Below are positions 1 to 6,308 of a DNA stretch of 7,807 nt, piece by piece. The notes beneath the pieces were generated by a model. The model made no database searches. It was given only the letters and a program-made list of their open reading frames with translations, and had not been told where the DNA came from. The position numbers and the translations under genes were made by a program. The DNA lies in assembly GCA_027024625.1 (NCBI GenBank), contig JALVRY010000009.1, positions 1 through 7,807 of the forward strand, in the 5' to 3' direction. Position 1 is the first letter of the stretch. Each line of letters starts with the position of its first letter. The stretch is from Thiotrichaceae bacterium (GTDB lineage: Bacteria > Pseudomonadota > Gammaproteobacteria > Thiotrichales > Thiotrichaceae).

Positions 1-1
1 T

Positions 2-1147
2 AACCAAATTATGACAGGGGCGATGAGTAGCCGAGCATCGGATATTCACGTCGAGCCATTTGAAGACCACCTCACCATTCGCTATCGCATAGACGGTGTA
101 ATGCAAGAGCAAGACTCCCCTGCCCCGCAACTTACCGCAGCCATTATCTCGCGCATTAAATTAATGGCACGTTTGAATATTGCAGAAAGACGTTTACCAC
201 AAGATGGACGTATCCAACTACGGGCACAGGGAAAAGAAATCGACATGCGTGTGTCTACTGTACCAACCATGTACGGTGAAAGTATTGTCATGCGTTTGCT
301 GGATAAGAAAAGCATAAAATTAGACCTAGAAACACTGGGGTTCTCTGATTACAATTTCCAAAAAATTCAAGAGCAACTTAAACAGCCACACGGTGTTTTA
401 TTAGTAACAGGACCGACGGGATCAGGTAAAACCACCACGCTTTATTCAGCACTGAGTCAACTCAATACATCAGAAACCAAGATTCTAACGGTTGAAGACC
501 CTGTGGAATATGAGCTAGAAGGCATTAACCAAATTCAGGCTAATCCTAAAATTGGGCTAACATTTTCCGATGCCCTTCGCTCCATCGTTCGACAAGACCC
601 AGATGTCATTATGATTGGTGAGATGCGTGACGCTGAAACGGCTCGTATTGCTATTCAATCTGCTTTAACCGGACATTTAGTTTTATCTACCATCCACACC
701 AACGACGCAGGTAGCGGAGTGACGCGATTGCTGGATATGGGCGTGGAGGATTATCTACTCACTTCCAGTGTCAACGGCATATTAGCTCAACGATTAGTAC
801 GTCGGCTTTGCCCACAGTGTCGCAGCTCAAAACCTGCTTTAGCCGAATTGGTTGAAGAGTTAGAACTACGCAAGTATCAACCCAAGGGCGAAATCAAAAT
901 GTGGCAGGCCAATGGCTGCCCTGCTTGCAGTAACACAGGCTATAAAGGGCGTAGTGCTGTGCATGAAGTATTGGTAATGGACGATGATATTCGTCGCTTG
1001 GTATTAAAACATGCTGATGGCGGTGTTATTCAAGAACAAGCTCGCAAAGCGGGTATGGTCACTCTTTATGAAGACGGTTTGATGAAGGCATTGGAAGGCA
1101 TTACCACTTTTGAAGAAATCATGCGTGTCGCTGAGGAAGGTCACTAA
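2..1147 (+). CDS. gspE: Type II secretion ATPase GspE (5' truncated by window edge)
   Basis: Cytoplasmic hexameric ATPase that powers pseudopilus assembly at the inner-membrane platform. The frame is open from base 2, before the first Met at 11, so the gene begins upstream. 381 residues are visible; the family is about 490-570, so the N-terminal domain that binds GspL is missing. Numbering from the first visible codon, the N2E domain opens with [11 protein letters not shown], which is typical of GspE/PilB. Walker [10 protein letters not shown] is at about 137-145, the Asp box TVEDPVEYE follows, and Walker [13 protein letters not shown] is near 198-210. A tetracysteine zinc motif (C270, C273, C306, C309) marks the C-terminal metal domain of GspE. 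The stop overlaps the gspF start by one base (TAATG), indicating translational coupling. PilB is the main alternative, but the following F-G-H-I-J-K genes settle it as T2SS. Confidence 0.96.
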   Translation, partial: NQIMTGAMSSRASDIHVEPFEDHLTIRYRIDGVMQEQDSPAPQLTAAIISRIKLMARLNIAERRLPQDGRIQLRAQGKEIDMRVSTVPTMYGESIVMRLLDKKSIKLDLETLGFSDYNFQKIQEQLKQPHGVLLVTGPTGSGKTTTLYSALSQLNTSETKILTVEDPVEYELEGINQIQANPKIGLTFSDALRSIVRQDPDVIMIGEMRDAETARIAIQSALTGHLVLSTIHTNDAGSGVTRLLDMGVEDYLLTSSVNGILAQRLVRRLCPQCRSSKPALAELVEELELRKYQPKGEIKMWQANGCPACSNTGYKGRSAVHEVLVMDDDIRRLVLKHADGGVIQEQARKAGMVTLYEDGLMKALEGITTFEEIMRVAEEGH

Positions 1148-2364
1148 TGCCACAGTTTTCGTACAAAGCGATTACCCCATCGGGCGAACAAAAAACAGGC
1201 TCAATGGATGCACCTTCTGAAGCAAAAGTTGTTGAGAATTTAACGGCCGAAGGCTTGATTCCTGTCACTATTAATAAAGGTTCAGAAAAACAAGTTGCTA
1301 AGAAAAAAGGCAAAAAGCTCTTTGCCAGTGACAAAATAACGCAAGAAGATATTTTGGCAATTACTCAGCAAATGTCATCTATGTTAAAAGCAGGTTTGCC
1401 TCTGGATAAAGCACTGTCTATTTTAGTTGAGATTGGTGATAACGAAGCGGTAAATACCGTATTACAAGATTTACAAAATGCAGTACGCAGCGGCAAAGGC
1501 TTTGGCGATGCCCTTAATGCAACAGGACAGTTCACCCGCTTCTACGTCAATATGGTGCGAGCAGGTGAAGCAGGTGGCTCAATTGGTGATGCTCTGGCTC
1601 GCCTCGTTGAATATATGCAACGAGCTAAAGAGTTGCGTAGTACCGTCGTCTCGGCACTGATTTATCCAATTATTCTCGCCTCTGTTGCCATCATATCCAT
1701 TGCCGCTTTATTAGTATTCGTTGTGCCTCAGTTTGCAGAAATGTTTAACGATATGGGGGCGGAGTTACCCGCTATTACGCAAGTCGTTATGAAAACAGGT
1801 GATATTTTTGCTGAATATTGGTGGGCGATGCTGGGCGGCATATTGATCATTATCATGTGGATTCAATTCATGCTAAGCAACAATGCGGCAAGAACTCGAT
1901 TAGACCGAGCTATATTGAGATGGCCAATGGTTGGCGAATTGATCAGCAAAATCGAAGTTGCCAAGTTCTCTCGCAGCTTAGGCACACTATTACATAACGG
2001 TGTTCCCTTGCTCAGTGCCTTAGTTATCGTCAAAAAAACGATGGGCAATAAAGTCATGGCTGATGCGGTAGGCAAAGCCACTGAAGATTTAAAACAAGGG
2101 GAAAGCCTAACTAAATCACTTTTAGCCAAGGGAGTATTTCCCTCCTATGCTCTACACATGCTGCGTGTGGGTGAAGAGACCGGACAAATGGAAGAGCTGC
2201 TAAGTGATGTCGCTGAGATTTATGATGATGAAGTCAAAACATCGGTAAAACATTTACTTGCCTTTATGGAACCTATACTGATTTTGGTCATGGCTGTCGC
2301 CATATTAGTCATTATCGGATCCGTCTTATTACCAATGGTGAATATGGCTGATTTAGTGAAGTAA
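1147..2364 (+). CDS. gspF: Type II secretion inner-membrane platform protein GspF
   Basis: Polytopic inner-membrane protein that couples GspE to pseudopilin assembly. The 405 residues match the family's usual length. It starts with the typical [13 protein letters not shown], followed by two homologous cytoplasmic F domains, each containing a glycine-rich amphipathic stretch (MLKAGLPLDKAL near 78 and LLHNGVPLLSAL near 279). Three hydrophobic segments lie at about 168-193, 222-243 and 376-398, the expected three-helix topology. The ATG overlaps the gspE stop, and purine-rich GAGGAAGG at 1133-1140 inside gspE is a good ribosome binding site at about 6 nt spacing. gspG follows after 39 bp. I see no damage. 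Confidence 0.97.
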   Translation: MPQFSYKAITPSGEQKTGSMDAPSEAKVVENLTAEGLIPVTINKGSEKQVAKKKGKKLFASDKITQEDILAITQQMSSMLKAGLPLDKALSILVEIGDNEAVNTVLQDLQNAVRSGKGFGDALNATGQFTRFYVNMVRAGEAGGSIGDALARLVEYMQRAKELRSTVVSALIYPIILASVAIISIAALLVFVVPQFAEMFNDMGAELPAITQVVMKTGDIFAEYWWAMLGGILIIIMWIQFMLSNNAARTRLDRAILRWPMVGELISKIEVAKFSRSLGTLLHNGVPLLSALVIVKKTMGNKVMADAVGKATEDLKQGESLTKSLLAKGVFPSYALHMLRVGEETGQMEELLSDVAEIYDDEVKTSVKHLLAFMEPILILVMAVAILVIIGSVLLPMVNMADLVK

Positions 2365-2391
2365 CAAACAACAAAACAAATTAATAATAAA

Positions 2392-2403
2392 AAGGAAATA
2401 ATA
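2392..2403 (+). promoter_or_regulatory. Ribosome binding site of gspG
   Basis: AAGGA at 2392-2396 lies 7 nt before the gspG ATG, in an A-rich unstructured leader. It is noted because the next three pseudopilin genes have no comparable site, which would favour strong synthesis of the major pseudopilin. Confidence 0.75.
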
Positions 2404-2823
2404 ATGAATAAACAACAAAAGGGTTTTACGCTTATCGAGTTAATGATCGTATTGGTTATTCTCGGCTTAATCATGGGCGTGGTAGGCCCCAAAGTAATGG
2501 GCTATCTCGGCAAGAGTCAGACAAAAACAGCTAAAATCCAAATCGAAAATCTTAGCTCCGCTCTGGATATGTACCGCCTAGAAGTCGGCAGTTATCCCTC
2601 TAGCAGCCAAGGTTTAAATGCACTCGCCTCTGCTCCCTCTGGTGCGCGCGGTTGGAATGGACCTTACCTAAAGAAAGGTTCTGTACCTAAAGATCCTTGG
2701 AACAATGACTACCAATACAAACGCCCCGGCAGCAACGGTCACCCATATGACCTCTACTCACTAGGCAGAGATGCATCGCAAGGCGGCTCAGGAGAAGATG
2801 CAGATATTAGCCTTTGGGATTAA
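2404..2823 (+). CDS. gspG: Type II secretion major pseudopilin GspG
   Basis: Main subunit of the periplasmic pseudopilus, cleaved and N-methylated by the prepilin peptidase (not in the window). The 139-residue precursor begins MNKQQKG^FTLIELMIVLVIL: a short basic leader, Gly before the cleavage site and Glu at position 5 of the mature protein, then the hydrophobic alpha1 helix. The C-terminal half carries GspG signatures: YRLEVGSYPSSSQGL, the DPWNNDYQYKRPG segment and a calcium-loop-like LGRDASQGGSGEDADISLWD ending. The start is fixed by the leader and by AAGGA 7 nt upstream. An 88-bp gap containing a hairpin repeat separates it from gspH. Confidence 0.97.
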   Translation: MNKQQKGFTLIELMIVLVILGLIMGVVGPKVMGYLGKSQTKTAKIQIENLSSALDMYRLEVGSYPSSSQGLNALASAPSGARGWNGPYLKKGSVPKDPWNNDYQYKRPGSNGHPYDLYSLGRDASQGGSGEDADISLWD

Positions 2824-2830
2824 TTAATTT

Positions 2831-2907
2831 TTAACCACAGATAAACACAGATGAACACGAATAAAACCAAAAAACATCTGTGTTTATCTGTGTGAATCTG
2901 TGGTTAA
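2831..2907. repeat. Palindromic repeat of CACAGATaa-type units, gspG/gspH junction
   Basis: TTAACCACAGAT (2831-2842) pairs perfectly with ATCTGTGGTTAA (2896-2907), and AAACACAGATG (2843-2853) pairs with CATCTGTGTTT (2875-2885). The right arm contains one extra 10-nt unit (2886-2895), because both arms are built from tandem units of about 10 bp such as ACACAGATAA. The loop is 2854-2874. The repeat fills nearly all of the gap and ends 4 nt before the gspH ATG. It has no protein-coding content. Similar CACAGAT-unit intergenic repeats occur in many environmental bacteria (from memory, unchecked). It is not a clear intrinsic terminator, since no U-run follows. Confidence 0.85.
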
Positions 2908-2911
2908 TTGA

Positions 2912-3343
2912 ATGAATAAAAACAAGGGGTTTAGTTTACTGGAGTTGATGATTGTTCTGGTATTAGGGGCGATGTTGGCAGGAGTGGTTGCTACATCTAT
3001 GTCTGGAGGGCCTGTTTTACGCAAGACGGCTCGTGAGGTGATGAGTAGTTTGCGTCATGCTCGCGCGATTGCTGTGATGCAGCAGAGACCGATTGTTTGG
3101 AAAATGGATATTGAGACTAAAAAGTTTTGGATTGATGCTGTTGGTCGTAAAAGCAAGAAGATGAATAAAAAAATTGATGCCAAAATCCATACAGCCGAGT
3201 CAGAAGTGATTAGCCAAAGCATTGGTGGTGTTCGATTTTTCCCTGATGGCAGTTCAACAGGTGGCAAAGTTGATTTGATTTATAAGAAACAAAAATATGT
3301 GGTGAATGTGGAGTGGATCAGTGGTCGTATCAGCTTGCAATAA
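2912..3343 (+). CDS. gspH: Type II secretion minor pseudopilin GspH
   Basis: Minor pseudopilin thought to link the GspI-J-K tip to the GspG shaft. The 143-residue precursor starts MNKNKG^FSLLELMIVLVLG, with the prepilin peptidase site after Gly6 and the conserved Glu5 of the mature chain. A beta-rich periplasmic domain follows. Its GVRFFPDGSSTGGKV stretch (about 106-120) is the family's typical FxPdGsstGG signature, and it ends VEWISGRISLQ. The ATG at 2912 is supported by the leader, but the bases before it (GTGGTTAATTGA) form the end of a palindromic repeat and contain no clear Shine-Dalgarno sequence. By eye, its codons are richer in G and T than those of gspG. Confidence 0.92.
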   Translation: MNKNKGFSLLELMIVLVLGAMLAGVVATSMSGGPVLRKTAREVMSSLRHARAIAVMQQRPIVWKMDIETKKFWIDAVGRKSKKMNKKIDAKIHTAESEVISQSIGGVRFFPDGSSTGGKVDLIYKKQKYVVNVEWISGRISLQ

Positions 3344-3357
3344 ACCAATACAACTAG

Positions 3358-3524
3358 CTAAGGAACGTGCACGGAATAAGTTCCCGAATTATAGCGAAGG
3401 ATTTTTGCTTTCAGTTACATGCTCTCACGAGGCGCATAGCCGAGCTACGCAACGAGTGATAGCATGTAACTGGGAGAAAACAGACAAGCTAGAATCGGGA
3501 AACTATTCCGTGCACGTTCCTAAG
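3358..3524. mobile_element. MITE-like 157-bp imperfect palindrome with 5-bp flanking direct repeats, gspH/gspI junction
   Basis: GAACGTGCACGGAAT (3363-3377) and ATTCCGTGCACGTTC (3505-3519) are perfect 15-bp terminal inverted repeats. Both are flanked by CTAAG (3358-3362 and 3520-3524), a candidate 5-bp target duplication. Symmetry continues inward with gaps: TTCCCGA / TCGGGAA, then CAGTTACATGCT (3412-3423) / AGCATGTAACTG (3461-3472), and a central GCATAGC-CGA-GCTACGC (3434-3450). The symmetry centre is near 3441 throughout. No transposase is encoded, so it would be a non-autonomous element or an intergenic palindrome family. The gspI GTG start lies inside the right terminal repeat. CTAAG could instead be an imperfect extension of the palindrome. 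Confidence 0.75.
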
Positions 3525-3902
3525 CAAACAGGCTTTTCATTATTAGAAGTGCTGGTCGCTTTTGTCATTATGGGTATGGTGGTAGGCGGTATTTTACAAT
3601 TATTTGGTAACAGTATGCGTAGCGTTGCCTTATCTGATGAGTATAGCTATGCCGTGAAAATTGCTGAGTCACAAATGGCAACTGTTGGTACTTCTATCCC
3701 TGTTGAAACAGGCAATACCTCTGGGTCTGAAGATAAGTTCAATTGGAACATTATTATCAACCCCACCGAGTTTGAATATCCCGAAGGTGCTCCACCCATT
3801 CCACTTTACCCTTATCGCGTGAAAGTCGATGTTTCTTGGCAGTCGGGTAGTCGCAATCGTCATTTTGAATTGGCTTCTTTACGATTTGGAAAAGAGCCTT
3901 AA
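3510..3902 (+). CDS. gspI: Type II secretion minor pseudopilin GspI (GTG start inside a palindromic repeat)
   Basis: Minor pseudopilin that nucleates the GspI-J-K tip complex. With the GTG at 3510 the precursor has 130 residues, normal for GspI. It begins M(V)HVPKQTG^FSLLEVLVAFVIMG, giving an 8-residue basic leader, prepilin peptidase site and Glu5. The C-terminal part, ending near VSWQSGSRNRHFELASLRF, is typical of the family. The frame stays open back to 3306, inside gspH, which would give 198 residues. That extension is only translated repeat DNA and would place about 76 residues before the cleavage site, so I reject it. The only Shine-Dalgarno candidate is a weak CGGGAA at 3496-3501. GTG at 3456 is a less likely alternative, giving a 26-residue leader. 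Confidence 0.88.
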   Translation: MHVPKQTGFSLLEVLVAFVIMGMVVGGILQLFGNSMRSVALSDEYSYAVKIAESQMATVGTSIPVETGNTSGSEDKFNWNIIINPTEFEYPEGAPPIPLYPYRVKVDVSWQSGSRNRHFELASLRFGKEP

Positions 3903-3905
3903 GTT

Positions 3906-4007
3906 TTAACACGGAGGAAGGCACAGGTAACATAAAGATTCTGAACATAATCAAGCTCTATCACTTACGGAGTCATTATGTTCTTTTTATTATGCCCTCT
4001 GCGTTAA
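3906..4007. repeat. Imperfect palindromic repeat, gspI/gspJ junction
   Basis: The outer arms are TTAACACGGAGGAAGGC (3906-3922) and GCCCTCTGCGTTAA (3994-4007), which pair with two mismatches and a 2-nt bulge. The inner arms, GAACATAAT (3943-3951) and ATTATGTTC (3975-3983), pair perfectly over 9 bp. The repeat occupies nearly the whole gap between the gspI stop and the gspJ ATG at 4014, leaving 6 nt before the start. Its sequence is unrelated to the other two junction repeats. The ACGGAGG / CGCAGAGG type of unit is familiar from intergenic repeats in environmental genomes (memory, unchecked). Confidence 0.7.
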
Positions 4008-4013
4008 CAATAA

Positions 4014-4709
4014 ATGAAACCAGCCATCAACTCACAACAGGGTTTTACCTTACTCGAAATGCTACTTGCCTTCAGTATGGTATCGCTTTTGTTTCTTGCT
4101 TTATTTTCCAGTTTTCATACAGTCGGAAAAAGCTGGGAGGCTGCCGAAAAACGTATCGAAAAAACTGAAGATATGCGACTGATCACTGGCTGGTTACGTC
4201 GGCAGTTACAACAGATGTTGGTATTGCGTATCAATGCTAATGGCGATAATGGTGTTGGTAAGGTTTACGCCTTCGAGGGGGAAAATAATCGTGTTCGCTT
4301 TGCTGCCCCCCTACAACCCTTTCAAGATAAGGGTGGTGTTTATCTAATAGAATTATTTGTTAGTAATGGCAGTGGCGGTAAATCTTTAGAAATGCGTTAT
4401 GCCCCCTATCGACCTGATCTTAATTGGGATGATGCTTTTGATGATGTAAAACCTGTTCTGGTTTATGAAGGTTTTCGACAGGCTAATTTTGAATACCTTG
4501 TAGCTGAAAATATCGACGCTGATCCTGAATGGGAAAGCGAGTGGCTGGATCAACCTACCTACCCTATTTTATTAAAAATCACATTGGAGACAAGCGATAA
4601 GGAAAAATGGCCAGACCTCATTATTGATCTTCCACAAGTTGATGAATACCTGAATGTTGGTGCAAACGCACGTAATAATCGAGCAAGGCATCATATCGTA
4701 CCGCGATGA
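4014..4709 (+). CDS. gspJ: Type II secretion minor pseudopilin GspJ
   Basis: Minor pseudopilin of the pseudopilus tip, bound to GspI and GspK. The 231-residue precursor begins MKPAINSQQG^FTLLEMLLAFSMVSLLFL: an Arg-free leader with one Lys, the cleavage site after Gly10, Glu5 of the mature chain, and the hydrophobic helix. The beta-rich periplasmic part contains W-x-x-R-Q-L-Q-Q near 62-68, typical of GspJ, and the length fits the family. No Shine-Dalgarno sequence is visible, since the I/J repeat ends at GTTAACAATAA just before the ATG. Its TGA overlaps the gspK ATG (ATGA), so the two are probably translationally coupled. Confidence 0.94.
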   Translation: MKPAINSQQGFTLLEMLLAFSMVSLLFLALFSSFHTVGKSWEAAEKRIEKTEDMRLITGWLRRQLQQMLVLRINANGDNGVGKVYAFEGENNRVRFAAPLQPFQDKGGVYLIELFVSNGSGGKSLEMRYAPYRPDLNWDDAFDDVKPVLVYEGFRQANFEYLVAENIDADPEWESEWLDQPTYPILLKITLETSDKEKWPDLIIDLPQVDEYLNVGANARNNRARHHIVPR

Positions 4710-5605
4710 CTATTATGAAACCAAAAAATCAAACAGGTGTTGCTCTCATTGTTGTACTTTGGATGATTAGCATTATGCTAATGATTGGCTCCGCCATGCT
4801 TTATTCTGTCAAAACTGATAGCACCATGACTAGCTATACACGCACTTCTGCTCAAGCAAGTGCCTATGCAGATGCAGCATTACGATATGCAGTTGCACAG
4901 TTAATGTTACCCAAACAAATACGCGAGCTAAAAACAACAGGAGCACCATTTAAATGGCAAATTGATGGGGTTAAAACTGAAATTAGTGTCATTGGCGAAA
5001 ATGGTTTAGTGGATATTAACCGTGCTAACCGTAGCTTACTACTGAAGGTACTTGAGCAAGTTGACGTTGTGGATGATGAGGCCGAGACTCTGCTAGATGC
5101 CATCCAAGATTTTAGCGATAAAGATGACCTAAAACGCATAAATGGCGCTGAAGATCGAGACTACGAAGATGCAGGCTATTCATTTGGCGCAAAAGATTCT
5201 GCTTTTGAGCGTATCGAAGAGTTACAACAAGTCATGGGCATGACTGCTTCACTCTATAATCGTTTGGCAAAATATCTTACTGTTAGTTCTCAAGGTAGAG
5301 GAATTAACCCCATGTTAGCTCCAAGACATATCCTTATGTTGCTCGCAGATGGTGATACAGCATTGGTAGATGATTATATTGCCCAACGCGAAAAGGCTGA
5401 GGGGACTTATATACAGCCCTCCTTCGGTAGCGCATTTATTGATCGCAAAAACCAACCACGCTATAGAATCCAAATACGTGTGAAAATGGAAGAGGGTTCA
5501 CCTGAATATTTTGAAGAAAGGTCAATACGCTTGGTGGCAGGCAAGCTACCACCATTTATTTCGTATTTTCGTGTCATGCAGAAATTGGATAAAAAGTTTC
5601 TTTAA
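4706..5605 (+). CDS. gspK: Type II secretion tip pseudopilin GspK
   Basis: Large minor pseudopilin that caps the pseudopilus. The 299 residues are slightly shorter than the usual 310-330. Leader and helix are MTIMKPKNQTG^VALIVVLWMI. As expected for GspK, position 5 after the cleavage site is not Glu. The helical insertion domain is present: GLVDINRANRSLL (about 97-109) resembles the family's helix-hairpin-helix-like segment. The acidic DFSDKDDLKRINGAEDRDY (about 134-152) matches the conserved DxxDxDxxxxxxGAExxyY motif. It starts with a 4-bp overlap with gspJ; an internal ATG at 4715 would remove three leader residues. It is the last T2SS gene here, with no gspL or gspM after it. Confidence 0.95.
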   Translation: MTIMKPKNQTGVALIVVLWMISIMLMIGSAMLYSVKTDSTMTSYTRTSAQASAYADAALRYAVAQLMLPKQIRELKTTGAPFKWQIDGVKTEISVIGENGLVDINRANRSLLLKVLEQVDVVDDEAETLLDAIQDFSDKDDLKRINGAEDRDYEDAGYSFGAKDSAFERIEELQQVMGMTASLYNRLAKYLTVSSQGRGINPMLAPRHILMLLADGDTALVDDYIAQREKAEGTYIQPSFGSAFIDRKNQPRYRIQIRVKMEEGSPEYFEERSIRLVAGKLPPFISYFRVMQKLDKKFL

Positions 5606-5638
5606 CCTGAATCCGTGACTTCAATGCAGATTCAGGTT
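5604..5638. terminator. Candidate bidirectional terminator between convergent genes
   Basis: AACCTGAATC (5604-5613) and GATTCAGGTT (5629-5638) form a perfect 10-bp inverted repeat with a 15-nt loop. It overlaps the stop codons of gspK (+) and of the convergent 5638-6033 gene (-), which is a common place for a shared terminator. It is weak by the intrinsic-terminator standard: the stem is AT-rich, the loop is long and no strong T-run follows on the + strand. Confidence 0.5.
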
Positions 5639-6033
5639 TAAGCCTCTTCCAATGGATGTGATAAAACATCAACCGTTAGATTAATTGTATCAAGCACCTT
5701 GGTAACTCCACAAAATTCACCCTCAATCATCCATTTCGAAGACACTGAGCAAGGGTAGCTTGGGGCTTTAAAGCTCACAGCAATTTCAAGTACCTCACCA
5801 ACTTTTGTATCTTTAAGTGCCATGCTTCTTTGTCCAACACGCAGATAAGGGTATAAACCATTATGCGACTCATCCTTATGATAAATCGATAAATTTTTCC
5901 ACTCATGACAACCAAGATTAATTATATTCCATGTTCTGGTAAATTCCTCACCAGAGCATACAATATTTGAACATTTGCTAGTTACTTCAACACCCAACAA
6001 ACGGTTACTTCTGATTAACATTCCGTTTTTCAT
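5638..6033 (-). CDS. Standalone NBR1 FW-like Ig-fold domain protein
   Basis: A 131-residue protein without signal peptide or membrane segment, so probably cytoplasmic. Residues of about 28-126 read like an NBR1 central (FW) Ig-like domain. GEEFTRTWNIINLGCHEW (28-45) matches the usual G..F.KTW.I.N.G...W opening. VGEVLEIAVSFKAP (78-91) then S-S-K-W101 match the PGE.v.I.V...AP......W segment, and a closing beta strand INLTVDV follows. W35, W45 and W101 are kept; the Gly of the usual PGxY turn is Cys95. Such domains mediate protein binding and in bacteria are usually fused to other domains, so a single-domain protein is unusual. The partner is unknown. The ATG at 6033 has a poor Shine-Dalgarno sequence; ATG at 6021 is an alternative. 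The gene is convergent with gspK. Confidence 0.7.
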   Translation of the reverse strand: MKNGMLIRSNRLLGVEVTSKCSNIVCSGEEFTRTWNIINLGCHEWKNLSIYHKDESHNGLYPYLRVGQRSMALKDTKVGEVLEIAVSFKAPSYPCSVSSKWMIEGEFCGVTKVLDTINLTVDVLSHPLEEA

Positions 6034-6100
6034 AACTCTATCCCATTAATAATTAGCAAATTCGAGCTTGATAAAAACAAATGTTACATATTGAAACAAC

Positions 6101-6136
6101 GGTATATATTTATACCCATCCTAAAGTTATATACAA
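6101..6136 (-). promoter_or_regulatory. Candidate promoter and palindromic operator for the FW-domain gene
   Basis: Read on the - strand, TTGTAT (6136-6131), a 16-nt spacer and TATAAA (6114-6109) make a plausible sigma70-like promoter about 75 nt upstream of the 6033 start. The palindrome GGTATA-TATT-TATACC (6101-6116) overlaps the -10 element, a position where a repressor could act. The region is very AT-rich, so chance matches are likely. Confidence 0.3.
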
Positions 6137-6278
6137 ATAATTACCCTTATTAATCATTATGTTACACAAAATAATATCCAGTAAAAACCCACCCTAATGC
6201 CATTGACCACATTACATAGAATCAAAAATATTCTGATTCCATTTAAATTAATGCAGCCAATGAGATTTTTAATTGCTA

Positions 6279-6297
6279 TAAGTTTGATTAAAACTTA
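6279..6297 (-). terminator. Candidate hairpin terminator after the acyltransferase-like gene
   Basis: TAAGTTT (6279-6285) and AAACTTA (6291-6297) form a perfect 7-bp stem with a 5-nt loop, 11 nt past the TAG of the 6309-6887 gene. The stem is AT-rich and no U-run follows, so it is only a weak terminator candidate. Confidence 0.3.
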
Positions 6298-6308
6298 CCC
6301 AGATCTTC

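Noticed and set aside
1863..2129. - strand frame of 88 residues within gspF
   Set aside because: Shadow of a well-conserved gene on the other strand with no features of its own.
2854..2900. CRISPR-like reading of the CACAGATAA units
   Set aside because: The units are about 10 bp with no spacers and lie in opposed orientations, so this is a palindrome, not an array.
3306..3509. N-terminal 68-residue extension of gspI
   Set aside because: It translates the palindromic repeat and would put about 76 residues before the prepilin cleavage site, unlike any GspI.
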